NCBI GenBank assembly: GCA_000724175.1
Contig: JPGV01000009.1
Coordinates: forward strand, 1-64,000
Reading direction: 5' to 3'
Length of the DNA: 64,000 nt
From: [Candidatus Thermochlorobacteriaceae] bacterium GBChlB
Lineage (GTDB): Bacteria; Bacteroidota; Chlorobiia; Chlorobiales; Thermochlorobacteraceae
Positions 8,701 to 16,124 of the stretch are shown in pieces; positions within the stretch are counted from its first letter, which is position 1, and every line of letters begins with the position of its first letter. The translations under genes were made by a program, and so were the position numbers. Below the pieces are notes generated by a model. The model was not told the DNA's origin and did not search any database. It saw nothing but the letters and a program-made list of their open reading frames with translations.

Positions 8701-8797
8701 TCTGAACGGCGTGCAGAGCGGAATCTACTACGGCACAGTTACAGCAAGCGGACGCGAGACAAAAACCGTGAGGCTTAAAATTGCCGTTGTTAAATAA
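5741..8797 (+). CDS. secreted type IX cargo with an inactivated M6-like protease domain
   Basis: A 1018-residue exported protein. Residues 1-19 form a signal peptide. Residues about 40-340 resemble M6 (immune inhibitor A-like) metalloproteases: RVLAVMVEFQ, FLKNYFETNSDGK, a long insert, then FLGVPDLFN, GIGRFGLLDGEG and SAWERVYLGWATP. Where the zinc motif HEFGH is expected the protein reads ASFES (Ala260, Ser261, Ser264), so catalytic residues are missing and it is probably not an active protease of this type. Residues about 600-900 contain propeller-like strands (SSPAIADLEHRGEL, ASPIVADVDGDTFEDVIV). The last 85 residues (VFNYPNPASSETRFRF to the end) are a type A C-terminal sorting domain. It lies directly after porV. 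A binding, structural or enzyme-inhibiting role is possible; function is unknown. Confidence 0.82.
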   Translation: MRRLFLIFLLFLSTNAVAQSRFKASHPISADALAAEFSSLRPRGVGTFRVLAVMVEFQEDNDARTTGTGRFNGLPFLQAAGDTIIDPLPHDRAYFQRKLDFLKNYFETNSDGKARITYTVPNRVYQLSRVMSEYAPPRTGTDFTRLAQMAQEVWQLVNTQSPELDFTQFDCFIIFHAGVGRDIDLVALGGTNPTPFDLPSITFNLNSLRRFLGASFNGFQMRGGARITNTLILPSTQSREIDALGGKTLLELSTNGLLCASFESFLGVPDLFNTANGRSGIGRFGLLDGEGIFNYNGILPPEPSAWERVYLGWATPITVSSIDQALRLPAQGLHQNSDSVIYRIPITSSEYLLLENRNRNARGRGVTLTRFFRGMQSTQTFTDDQADFSFSNTSGLNGQIVASDNYDWSLPTAVVNNRRFDGGVLVWHIDDDLIQSRLDSNRVNTDSPRGIYLLEADGSQDIGQNYGIQDAGNGTQSGVVFDAFFQGNIAPPYRNFIDDNTFPNTRSNRGATSKIRLSDFSTPAPVMTARFQRGDDMLRALSGFPTSLSFSAASATFGLSSGISFQPIGSVGTLAVNSQQNAAFQVGVPNDRATMVIDSRYKPILTSLPNIGSIFIVVQNRDSVASYINSSQPTFVRELPAPISAAPVFVPAARTLLVGGINGQVFRLLLDSLRVLVAEQVSGRPLVTLSENLFVAEDRARLFTFPSPVEWNFDGRTAVAAAASGRADGFVGAVVTKERDLLLLNFNRATLSQTITVVPIPCINDITSSPAIADLEHRGELCTIVTADDKIFAYNTTGTLVSNFPITLNSAKPIHASPIVADVDGDTFEDVIVQTQDGRLLAYNRFGKNLFTLPIAENTETTPTIVPAPSGRGLYLFSVDRSGLLQGFTLPNASQNIAWSSLYADNLNGNTYRPLQTSDRVRPVIDEFMPERSVFNYPNPASSETRFRFFLSEAARVTIHVFDLTGNRVWEQTTEGQGGTDNEVVWSLNGVQSGIYYGTVTASGRETKTVRLKIAVVK

Positions 8798-8942
8798 CAG
8801 GGGCATTGTTTGAGCGTCGTGTATCAACGTTGTGTTGACGGTGAAACTCCGACATCATGACTGAACCATAGATTGCGTCGCTACGCTCGCCACCACAAAA
8901 AATATCACGCTTACTTTTTGGTAAGTCTCCGCTCGAAAAAGA

Positions 8943-8968
8943 AAAGGGCTGCTTGCGCAAACCCTTTT
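8943..8968. terminator. bidirectional terminator between convergent genes
   Basis: AAAAGGG and CCCTTTT frame an inner TGC/GCA pairing, giving a hairpin with T on both strands. It sits between the genes ending at 8797 (plus) and 9003 (minus). The surrounding 200 bases hold no convincing gene. Confidence 0.6.
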
Positions 8969-9002
8969 CCCTCCCAACCAAACTCAACTACAAAAAACTT
9001 TC

Positions 9003-9404
9003 TCATTTCATTGACAATGCCTTTGGCACACGGGCTTCGACTTCGAGAATGGGCAGATACTCAAACGAGCCGTCGTAGCTGATGCGTTTGAGCCGATAAT
9101 ACACTCTGCCGTATGCACCACGGTCGAAGAAACCGTATTGCTTCATCTCCGCAGTCGTGCCGTTTCCTTTGATGAACGCGATGGTCTCAAAATTGACATT
9201 GTCGTCGCTGCGCTCGATTTCGAATCCGCTGTTGTTCTTCTCGACTGTCGTTACCCAACGCAGGATAACGCCGCGCGATGTTGCGCCGCCCGAAAACTTC
9301 GCTAAGGCAACGTAAGCCTCGTCGGTTGAAGCCGTTTGGGCGTGTGTCGCCATGCAAAACAAAACAGTTGAGAGGGTTAGAAATCGAACTACGAACCTTA
9401 ACAT
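9003..9404 (-). CDS. small secreted protein with a fibronectin III-like fold
   Basis: A 133-residue protein with a signal peptide (residues 1-22, cut near THAQ) and one beta-sandwich domain. The pattern RGVILRWVTTVEKNNSGFEIERS, NFETIAFIKGNGTT and YYRLKRISYDGSFEY is the module that in many Bacteroidetes surface proteins sits just before the type IX sorting domain. Here the protein stops right after that module and no sorting domain follows. It may be an isolated domain kept in the periplasm or released, or the 3' part of a once larger gene. Binding partners are unknown. It is transcribed towards the 5741 gene, from its own upstream region. Confidence 0.7.
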   Translation of the reverse strand: MLRFVVRFLTLSTVLFCMATHAQTASTDEAYVALAKFSGGATSRGVILRWVTTVEKNNSGFEIERSDDNVNFETIAFIKGNGTTAEMKQYGFFDRGAYGRVYYRLKRISYDGSFEYLPILEVEARVPKALSMK

Positions 9405-9566
9405 TGTATCGCTTCCTTGTTGTTTTATTGTTTTGTTGTAATGTTTAATGTTTTGAATATAGAAACTTCTCTATATCGAGTCAAGAGTCGGCGCGAAAAA
9501 TTTTCATCTTTTTTCTTTACTTTTTTAGGCAAAGAGCAATTTTACGCTTTTTTATTCAGAAAAATT

Positions 9567-10130
9567 ATGCTGATTGCCTTCAATAAACCGTATGGCGTGT
9601 TGTCGCAGTTTACCGCCGACGGTTCAGCACATCGCACGCTCGCCGAGTTCGGGTTTCCCAAAACCGTTTATCCATTGGGACGCTTGGACGCCGAGAGCGA
9701 AGGGCTGTTGCTGCTCAGCGATGAAGGCAAGTTGAACAAAACGCTTTTAGACCCAACTGCACAGCACCTGCGACGCTATCACGTTCAAGTCGAGGGCGTG
9801 CCGTCCGATGAGGCATTGAACCTTTTAGAGCGCGGCGTCGTGATTCAAGGCTACAAAACCCTACCGTGCACAGCGTGGCAACTCCATGGGTTCAGCGTGC
9901 CGCCGCGCACACCAGCGATTCGCTTTCGAAAAGCTATTCCAACCGCATGGATTGCATTAGAACTGACCGAAGGGAAAAATAGACAGGTTCGCAAAATGAC
10001 CGCCGCGGTTGGACATCCGACGCTCCGATTGATTCGTGTTCAAATCGGCGCCTTTGAACTCGGAGATTTGCCCAGCGGGACATGGAGAGCGCTTACTTCC
10101 GATGAGCGGCATTTGCTCTTTTCAAAATAA
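9567..10130 (+). CDS. rluE: 23S rRNA pseudouridine synthase, RluE family
   Basis: A 187-residue RsuA/RluE-type pseudouridine synthase without an S4 domain. The ATG at 9567 gives the usual start MLIAFNKPYGVLSQF; an open frame continues upstream from a TTG at 9417 but is low in complexity and lacks homology. The catalytic loop is GRLDAESEGLLLLS with the active Asp, followed by the GKNRQVRKM motif and the late HPTLRLIRVQIGAF segment. RluE modifies a uridine in helix 74 of 23S rRNA in E. coli. The gene ends nine bases inside the convergent gene at 10122. Exact target position is inferred from the family. Confidence 0.85.
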   Translation: MLIAFNKPYGVLSQFTADGSAHRTLAEFGFPKTVYPLGRLDAESEGLLLLSDEGKLNKTLLDPTAQHLRRYHVQVEGVPSDEALNLLERGVVIQGYKTLPCTAWQLHGFSVPPRTPAIRFRKAIPTAWIALELTEGKNRQVRKMTAAVGHPTLRLIRVQIGAFELGDLPSGTWRALTSDERHLLFSK

Positions 10131-10862
10131 CACTCTGCCGCCATCGACGCTGACGGTTTGCCCTGTGATGTAATCACTCTCAATCAGAAACAACATTGCT
10201 TTTACAATGTCGTCGGGCGTTCCTAAGCGACGGAGCGGGATTTTTTTTAAGATGTCTTTTTCAAGTCCAGCGTCGCGGTCGGGGTGAAGCAGCATTGTAC
10301 CGGGCGCGATAGAATTGACCAGAATTGTCGGCGCAAATTCTTTGGCGAAAATTTTGGTCAGGTGCTGCACGCCGACTTTTGAGGCGGTGTAAGGCGCGTA
10401 TCGTCGCCAAACGAGCGACGCAGAGACGTCGGACATTGTAATGATGCGCGAAATAAACTCCTGTTCTATCATCAGCCGCACGGCGCATTGCATTGTAAAA
10501 AACGTGCCTTTAAGGTTGGTATCGACCAAATTATCCCACTCTTTTTCGGTTACATTCGGGAGCGGCGTTGGAAAGAAACTCGATGCGTTGGCAATGCAGA
10601 CATCGAGCCGTTTAAATCGGCGGGCAAAAAAAGCAAAGGCACGCTCAATTGCGCGCACTTTTGAAATATCACAGCGCACCATTTGAGAGGCCGGCGAAAT
10701 TGCACGCAGTTCTTTGAGCGTTTGGCGGGCTTGCTTCGCAGAGCTCAAGTAGGTAAAGCACACCGCGTATCCGAGTTTCGCCAGCGCCATCGCCATTGCC
10801 TTTCCAAGCCGTCCCGATGCGCCCGTGATGAATGCTGTTTTCTGAACCGTCTCTTGCGCCAC
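10122..10862 (-). CDS. short-chain dehydrogenase, pteridine-reductase-like
   Basis: A 246-residue classical SDR: TGASGRLGKAMA cofactor loop near residue 14, NAS motif (IANASSF) near residue 90, and YTASK with the catalytic Tyr and Lys near residues 157-161. The C-terminus ITGQTVSVDGG is typical. The loop TGASGRLG and the overall layout resemble FolM/PTR1-type pteridine reductases, but that is a weak guess; a general 3-oxoacyl reductase role is also possible. The start is a GTG at 10862, forced because the next in-frame ATG lies inside the Rossmann fold. The gene sits 23 bases after the antiporter gene and is probably co-transcribed with it. Confidence 0.75.
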   Translation of the reverse strand: MAQETVQKTAFITGASGRLGKAMAMALAKLGYAVCFTYLSSAKQARQTLKELRAISPASQMVRCDISKVRAIERAFAFFARRFKRLDVCIANASSFFPTPLPNVTEKEWDNLVDTNLKGTFFTMQCAVRLMIEQEFISRIITMSDVSASLVWRRYAPYTASKVGVQHLTKIFAKEFAPTILVNSIAPGTMLLHPDRDAGLEKDILKKIPLRRLGTPDDIVKAMLFLIESDYITGQTVSVDGGRVLF

Positions 10863-10885
10863 TACATTTTGTCGTTAGGATTTTC

Positions 10886-12178
10886 TCAAAAATAAACCAA
10901 CTGAACGATGATGAAAATGGGCAGCAATACAACCAGCGAGAATTTGTAGATATACGCGAAAAAATCGGGCATTTTCAACCCGTTCTCTTCGGCGACAGCT
11001 TTGACCATAAAATTTGGTCCGTTGCCGATGTAGGTCAGGCTGCCGAAAAAGACAGCGGCAATCGAGATGGCTTTCAATGTGATTTCAGGAACGCCTGCCA
11101 TCATTTGTGGCGCATTTGCACCTAAGCCCAATGCCAGCGAGTAGAATGTTACGGCGGTCGGCGTATTGTCTAAAACCGCGCTAAGCACGCCCGTCGCGTA
11201 GTAAAACTGCACCGCGCTTGTTACGCCCAGCGTTTTTGCATTCGCTTCCAAATACAAAATGCACGGCACCATTGTAATAAAAATGCCGAGAAAAAGATAA
11301 GCCACTTCTTCAATCGGCGCGAAGGTAAACTTATTGCTTTCACGAATAGACTTCGCCGTCGTAAAATATGCCGCCGCTGAAAGTGCCACAATCACCGCTT
11401 CACGAATGAACTTCGCCGCCGGCGTTGTTTTGAACAGCTCAATATACTGCTCGTTCAAAAAGGCAACCGATAGCACCACACCAAAGAGAAACACCAAGTT
11501 CAGCGTGCCTTCCATGCGAATCGGCTGAATTTGCTCAACATCGCGCTTGATCGCTTCCTGAGATTCCATGCCGTAGTAGTATGTGTCGACCGCGTAAAAG
11601 ACAATCAGAATCAGCAAGTTTGTCATCAGCCACTGCGGAAGGAGTTGTAAGAACCACTCAAACGGGACACCGCGCAAATACAAGATAAACAGCGGCGGGT
11701 CGCCGAGCGGCGTAAGTAAACCTCCGCAATTGGCTACGGCACCGATGAAAAACAAGACGGTGTGAACTTTAAATTTGCGTTCTTGATTGGTTTGCAACAC
11801 CGGACGAATGAGCAACATTGCCGCACCCGTCGTTCCCATCAGCGACGCCAAAACCGCGCCGATGCCGAGAAATATGGTATTCGTGAGCGGCTTTGCTTCA
11901 ATATCCCCCGTGATTCTCACGCCGCCTGTAATAATGAACAGTGCGCCGAGTAAAATGAGAAACGGCACATAATCAAACAGCAAGGCATGCTCCAACTCGT
12001 GCCAATGTCCGTCGGCAATGAGATAAATTGACATCGGCACACCGAGTCCGAGTGCAACATAGAGTTTATTGAGATTGTGTTCCCACCAATGATTGGCGGC
12101 AAGCGGCATCACTGCGATGGCGCCAAGCATAAACACAAATGGGATAAGCGACCAAAGTGGAACGTCGTGATGTGGCAT
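10886..12178 (-). CDS. Na+/H+ antiporter, NhaD/CitMHS-like
   Basis: A polytopic membrane protein of 430 residues from the ATG at 12178; an upstream TTG at 12205 would add nine residues. It has about eleven to twelve hydrophobic segments. Motifs of the ion transporter superfamily are LASLMGTTGAAMLLIRP, ANCGGLLTPLGDPP and the second-half AVLDNTPTAVTFYS and LTYIGNGPNF, which place conserved polar residues at helix breaks. In family members such proteins exchange Na+ for H+ across the inner membrane. Substrate cannot be settled by eye; citrate or other anions are used by distant relatives. The gene is the first of a two-gene minus-strand unit with the SDR at 10122. Confidence 0.8.
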   Translation of the reverse strand: MPHHDVPLWSLIPFVFMLGAIAVMPLAANHWWEHNLNKLYVALGLGVPMSIYLIADGHWHELEHALLFDYVPFLILLGALFIITGGVRITGDIEAKPLTNTIFLGIGAVLASLMGTTGAAMLLIRPVLQTNQERKFKVHTVLFFIGAVANCGGLLTPLGDPPLFILYLRGVPFEWFLQLLPQWLMTNLLILIVFYAVDTYYYGMESQEAIKRDVEQIQPIRMEGTLNLVFLFGVVLSVAFLNEQYIELFKTTPAAKFIREAVIVALSAAAYFTTAKSIRESNKFTFAPIEEVAYLFLGIFITMVPCILYLEANAKTLGVTSAVQFYYATGVLSAVLDNTPTAVTFYSLALGLGANAPQMMAGVPEITLKAISIAAVFFGSLTYIGNGPNFMVKAVAEENGLKMPDFFAYIYKFSLVVLLPIFIIVQLVYF

Positions 12179-12296
12179 AAATCGGCTTGATGGTTTTAGG
12201 TGCAACAGAAGTGTTACGCCGCAAAAATAACATTTCTGCGTTGTATATTCTCCCCATGCTTGCTAAAGAACAACTTCATTCCTTCAATCAACTGAC

Positions 12297-13760
12297 ATGG
12301 CAGATTCAACGGTCAAAAAGAAATCCGACTCGCCTGAAAAGGTAATGGAAAAAATCGTCTCGCTGTGCAAGCGACGCGGCTTTGTCTTTCAGTCGTCCGA
12401 AATTTATGGCGGTCTGGGAGCTTGTTATGATTATGGCCCGCTCGGCGTTGAACTCAAAAAAAATATTAAAGACGCTTGGTGGGATTTTATGACGAAGGAA
12501 CACGACAACATCGTCGGCATCGACGCCGCCATTATGATGCACCCAAAAACATGGGAAGCCAGCGGACATGTGGCGAGTTTCAGCGACCCTATGATTGACG
12601 ACAAGACGAGCAAAAAACGCTACCGCGCCGACCACCTCATCGAGGGCTACATCCGTCAGTTGGAGAAAAAAAACAAAGTCGCCGACGCCGAGCGCGTCCA
12701 AGCCGAATTTGTCAAGGCACAAAATGCCGAGAACATGCCAAAGGCACTCTACGACCTTATTGTGGCGGAGCAAATCAAATCGCCCGATTCCGGCGCGTTT
12801 AATTGGACAGAGGTGCGCCAGTTCAACTTAATGTTCAAAACCGAACTCGGCGCTGTGGCTGACGACGCCTCGATTCTTTACCTTCGTCCCGAAACCGCGC
12901 AAGGCATTTTTGTTAATTTCCACACGGTTCGTGAATCGGCGCGCTTGAAGATTCCCTTCGGCATTGCACAAATCGGCAAGGCATTTCGGAATGAAATCGT
13001 CAAAGGCAATTTCATTTTTCGAATGATTGAATTTGAGCAAATGGAGATGCAGTATTTCATCAAGCCCGGCGCTCAAAAAGAGGCGTTTTCGATGTGGCAG
13101 GAAAAACGCTTCAATTGGTATGCGGATTACCTCGGCATCAATACAGAGAACTTAGTGTGGTATCAACACGACAAACTTGCGCACTATGCCGACGCTGCTT
13201 ACGACATCAAGTATAAATTCCCGTTTGGAACAGAGGAAATCGAGGGCATACACTCACGCACCGATTTTGACTTACGCCGCCATCAGGAGTATTCAGGCAA
13301 AAATATGGAATACGTCGAACCCGATGGCAAAGAGCGATACATTCCCTATGTGGTTGAGACGTCGTGCGGTTGCGACCGGTTGTTTTTAATGACGCTCTGC
13401 GATGCGTATGAGGAAGATGTCGTCGATGAGGAAGAGCGCACATCGCTCAGATTGCACCCAAAGCTCGCGCCTGTAAAGGCGGGCATTTTTCCGCTGATGA
13501 AAAAAGACGGCTTGCCCGAAGCAGCCGAAAAACTCTTGAAAGACGTTCAAAAGTATTTCAAAGTGCAATACGACGAGGCTGGTGCTATCGGGCGGCGTTA
13601 CCGACGACAAGATGAAATCGGCACCCCGTATTGCTTCACCATTGACCACGACACGCTCAAAGACGACACTGTTACCGTGCGCGACCGCGACACCACCAAG
13701 CAAGAACGCATCAACATCAGTCAGGTCAAAGCGTATTTGACGGACAAAATTTCAGAATAA
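12297..13760 (+). CDS. glyS: glycyl-tRNA synthetase, single-chain class II type
   Basis: A 487-residue enzyme of the dimeric (eukaryote/archaea-like) glycyl-tRNA synthetase type rather than the two-subunit GlyQ/GlyS type. Visible motifs: GLGACYDYGPLGVELKKN near residue 38, the class II motif 2 region with AFRNEIVKGNFIFRMIEFEQMEM, motif 3 ETSCGCDRLFLM, and an anticodon-binding domain after residue 385. It attaches glycine to tRNA-Gly in the cytoplasm. The ATG start is clear. The upstream gap of about 120 bases separates it from the divergent antiporter gene, so a divergent promoter region is expected there. Confidence 0.95.
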   Translation: MADSTVKKKSDSPEKVMEKIVSLCKRRGFVFQSSEIYGGLGACYDYGPLGVELKKNIKDAWWDFMTKEHDNIVGIDAAIMMHPKTWEASGHVASFSDPMIDDKTSKKRYRADHLIEGYIRQLEKKNKVADAERVQAEFVKAQNAENMPKALYDLIVAEQIKSPDSGAFNWTEVRQFNLMFKTELGAVADDASILYLRPETAQGIFVNFHTVRESARLKIPFGIAQIGKAFRNEIVKGNFIFRMIEFEQMEMQYFIKPGAQKEAFSMWQEKRFNWYADYLGINTENLVWYQHDKLAHYADAAYDIKYKFPFGTEEIEGIHSRTDFDLRRHQEYSGKNMEYVEPDGKERYIPYVVETSCGCDRLFLMTLCDAYEEDVVDEEERTSLRLHPKLAPVKAGIFPLMKKDGLPEAAEKLLKDVQKYFKVQYDEAGAIGRRYRRQDEIGTPYCFTIDHDTLKDDTVTVRDRDTTKQERINISQVKAYLTDKISE

Positions 13761-13802
13761 TCCAAACGCTGAAATTTATGTCGGGACAAGGGTCGGGCGG
13801 CC

Positions 13803-13979
13803 ATGTCATTGCTGCGCTATGCAGTTTTTTTTATTCTCTGTCTTGGACAACTTGTTCAAGGGCGCGTCATTGCAGTAGCCGTGCATTTCATTTTAGCGGG
13901 AATCTTGTGGGTGTTCCTGCTTGGCTGGCTTATTCATTTGTGGTCAATTGTCGACGCCGCCCGTTGGTCTCCGCGCTGA
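13803..13979 (+). CDS. small two-helix membrane protein
   Basis: A frame of 58 codons running ATG at 13803 to TGA at 13977-13979. The protein starts MSLLRYAVFFILCLGQLVQG and has two hydrophobic stretches (about residues 4-18 and 22-48), ending HLWSIVDAARWSPR. This shape, two helices and a terminal IVDAARW-like motif, resembles small inner-membrane proteins found beside ribosome or redox genes in many bacteria, but I cannot name the family. It lies 42 bases after glyS and ends 8 bases before the convergent sepiapterin reductase gene. No strong ribosome binding site is visible, which lowers certainty. Confidence 0.5.
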   Translation: MSLLRYAVFFILCLGQLVQGRVIAVAVHFILAGILWVFLLGWLIHLWSIVDAARWSPR

Positions 13980-13987
13980 CTTGACAA

Positions 13988-14707
13988 TTACAAATCGCCC
14001 GCGACGGGACGCAGAACGAGTTCTTCCACGCTGGTGCGCGTCGGCTGTAAGAACGCGTCGACCATTGCTGTTGCGACATCTTCTGGGCGCATCATTTTTG
14101 CCTGTGTTACCTCATTTTGTTCGCCCCACATCGGCGTATAGACCGCGCCCGGCATGACATTCGTAATTCGCACATTGCATTTCCGCCCGTACAGTCGCAG
14201 GACTTCCACCAAGCCTTTTTGACCGAACTTCGACATGCAGTAAAGCCCGCTTTGCTCGAAGGGCGTTTCGGCGGCAACCGAAGTAATAAAGAAAATATGC
14301 CCGCTTCGACGGGCTTGCATGTCCTTAAAGATGCGCTGTGTCAGGAAAAATGTGCCTTTCAGGTTGATGTTCATTGTGTAGTGGTAGTCGTCTTCTGTCA
14401 GGTCGAGCAGGTCTTTGAATCGCCCAACGCCCGCGTTATTGACAAGGCAATCGATTGCGCCGAAGCGCTTGATGGCGTCGGTGTAAATTTTATCTACGCT
14501 GGTTGTCTCGGCAATGTCTGCCACACAAATATCCGTTTCAAGGCTCATTTCGTCGCAGGCTTTTTTAAGCGACTCCAAGTCCGACAAAGTGCGCGAGACC
14601 AGAAAGAGCTTCGGTGAGAATGCTCGATGCTGGCGTTTCGCAAATTCCAGTGCCAGACTGCGCCCAATGCCTTTACCTGCGCCAGTGATTAGCACGACGG
14701 GATTCAT
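13988..14707 (-). CDS. sepiapterin reductase, Chlorobium type
   Basis: A 239-residue SDR that closely follows the sepiapterin reductase of Chlorobium tepidum as I remember it: LLITGAGKGIGRSLALEFA-like start, DCLVNNAGVGRFKDL, FFITSVAAETPF, the YCMSKFGQKGLVE active-site helix (catalytic Tyr and Lys), and RITNVMPGAVYTPMWG near the C-terminus. In C. tepidum this enzyme makes the L-threo form of tetrahydrobiopterin, which green sulfur bacteria glycosylate. The gene is a good lineage marker. It starts with ATG, stands alone, and ends next to the small membrane protein at 13979. The stereochemistry of the product here is inferred from the family. Confidence 0.85.
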   Translation of the reverse strand: MNPVVLITGAGKGIGRSLALEFAKRQHRAFSPKLFLVSRTLSDLESLKKACDEMSLETDICVADIAETTSVDKIYTDAIKRFGAIDCLVNNAGVGRFKDLLDLTEDDYHYTMNINLKGTFFLTQRIFKDMQARRSGHIFFITSVAAETPFEQSGLYCMSKFGQKGLVEVLRLYGRKCNVRITNVMPGAVYTPMWGEQNEVTQAKMMRPEDVATAMVDAFLQPTRTSVEELVLRPVAGDL

Positions 14708-14740
14708 AAGTTTTTGTTAGGCGTTGATTGTTAGGCATTA

Positions 14741-14780
14741 AAATAAAAACGCTTCAAGACTGGTTGAGCCTTGAAGCGTT
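14741..14780 (-). terminator. intrinsic terminator after pscC
   Basis: AACGCTTCAAG at 14748-14758 pairs perfectly with CTTGAAGCGTT at 14770-14780. On the minus strand the stem is followed by a T-rich tail. It lies downstream of pscC, which ends at 14809. Confidence 0.85.
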
Positions 14781-14808
14781 GAGCGTCATTGAACCCGTTG
14801 GGAAATGA

Positions 14809-15807
14809 TTAGTAAAGTTTTGCGCCAGGCGCCATGATAAAGGCGGCGATTTTTTGCGCCTCATCGTCCGAGATATTTTTGGAGCGGTCTTGCTTGGCAA
14901 GCTTTTGCATCCATTGCACGAGTTTGAGTGCGGTTTCGGGCGACTTCATGTGTTTGGCTTTCATTTTGCCGGCGTTTGCCGCGAGCGAATGACAGGCGGC
15001 ACATTTCTTTTTGTAGACGGCTTCATGAGCAAGCGGGTCTCCGTCCAACGACGCTGCCACAACGGGCGTTTCAGCTGCAGCGGGCGCAGCGGCTGTCGCT
15101 TTCGGGTCGGGCGTTGGTTCAGGCGCAGCGGCTTTCGGTGCAGGTGCGGCTTCCGCAGCCGGCGCAGCGGCTTTCGCTTTTTCCTCTTCCTTCTTGCGGA
15201 ATTCAAGAATCAGATAGTTTTGAATCTTGAACACGTCCGCATCGGGAATCGTTACGCCTTTGGATTTCTTTTCCGCTAAGGCTGCCGACATTGCTTCATA
15301 GATTTTCGTTTCCGACGTCAAGGCTTTGTCATCGAACTTTAACTCGTATTTTTTCAGCAGTTCGTCGACTTCTTTTTTAGCGGCATCGACTGATGTCAGG
15401 TTTGACGTTGCTGGCGGCGCTTCAGCAGCAGGCGTTTCAACTTTGCCTTCGAGTTGGGCTACTGTGCGCGGCGCAAATTTACTGTACATGCCCTGTGGGT
15501 CTTTTTCGTCTTTAGACATCGTGCGCGTGCCGTTAGAACCAACAACGGCAATCCACGCGAAGAAAATCGAGGCGATGCCGATAAAGATAATCGGCAGAAA
15601 CCAGCCGGAGTTATACTGAGCAACGAATTTTCCGGCAATCCAGACAGTTAGGCTTGCGCCGAGAAAGAGTGCCACGTAACGACCGTAGGTGTAAAGCACT
15701 TTTGAGGCTGGCACATCGAGCAACAACGCAGAGAACAGGTAGATAAGCCCAATGACAACGATGCCACCGATTGCCGCACCCGCGAGTTTAAGAGAAGAGT
15801 TGTCCAT
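14809..15807 (-). CDS. pscC: reaction-centre cytochrome c PscC (c-551 type) with an extended linker
   Basis: A 332-residue protein with three N-terminal membrane helices (about residues 7-30, 40-63 and 68-90) and one C-terminal heme site CAACH near residue 270, followed by a helical tail. Three helices plus a soluble monoheme domain is the architecture of PscC, the cytochrome that donates electrons to P840 in the homodimeric Chlorobi reaction centre. It is much longer than the roughly 206-residue Chlorobium protein. The extra part, about residues 115-255, is a charged helical stretch followed by an Ala/Pro/Glu-rich linker. A Met for the sixth heme position may come from the HMKSPE segment or later; this cannot be fixed by eye. 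The gene is monocistronic with a strong terminator. Confidence 0.72.
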   Translation of the reverse strand: MDNSSLKLAGAAIGGIVVIGLIYLFSALLLDVPASKVLYTYGRYVALFLGASLTVWIAGKFVAQYNSGWFLPIIFIGIASIFFAWIAVVGSNGTRTMSKDEKDPQGMYSKFAPRTVAQLEGKVETPAAEAPPATSNLTSVDAAKKEVDELLKKYELKFDDKALTSETKIYEAMSAALAEKKSKGVTIPDADVFKIQNYLILEFRKKEEEKAKAAAPAAEAAPAPKAAAPEPTPDPKATAAAPAAAETPVVAASLDGDPLAHEAVYKKKCAACHSLAANAGKMKAKHMKSPETALKLVQWMQKLAKQDRSKNISDDEAQKIAAFIMAPGAKLY

Positions 15808-16124
15808 GATTTGCTTGGTAGTTTAGAGTTAATTAGGTCTCACGATAAATCGCATCACCCACACTCAAACTTCATGCGTCAGACGGGCATCTTGAATGTG
15901 TGCAGGCAGCTTGCGAAAGCTACCCTTAGAACCAATCAAAGTTACGTAAAGTTCTACACATGCGAGCGTGATTTACGCGCCAGCACTCGCCAATGCCAAC
16001 GATGCTGGCTCGTTTCCACACAATAAATTAGCGATTAAACCGTCCATAACGACCACACTCGAGCCGACTTTTCAGAAATCCACGCTTAAAGCGTATTTTC
16101 CGCAAAACCACGTGCAACGCTGTT
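15808..16124. other. 317-base divergent intergenic region
   Basis: The region between pscC (minus) and the lipid kinase gene (plus) holds promoters for both, but I cannot place them firmly. On the minus strand TAACTTTG (plus 15937-15944) is a candidate -7 box about 130 bases before pscC, without a clear partner. A short hairpin ACGCTT/AAGCGT lies near 16081-16095. Open frames here look like chance. Confidence 0.35.

Noticed and set aside
9417-9566. N-terminal extension of the RluE frame from a TTG
   Set aside because: It is low-complexity, Phe-rich and has no match to the family; the ATG at 9567 gives the normal N-terminus.
13778-13984. 68-codon frame overlapping the small membrane protein
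   Set aside because: Its composition is random-looking (Ser, Cys, Arg), whereas the frame at 13803 encodes two clean hydrophobic helices.
15811-16026. 71-codon frame in the pscC upstream region
   Set aside because: No ribosome binding site, no domain and mixed composition; it lies in the divergent promoter region.
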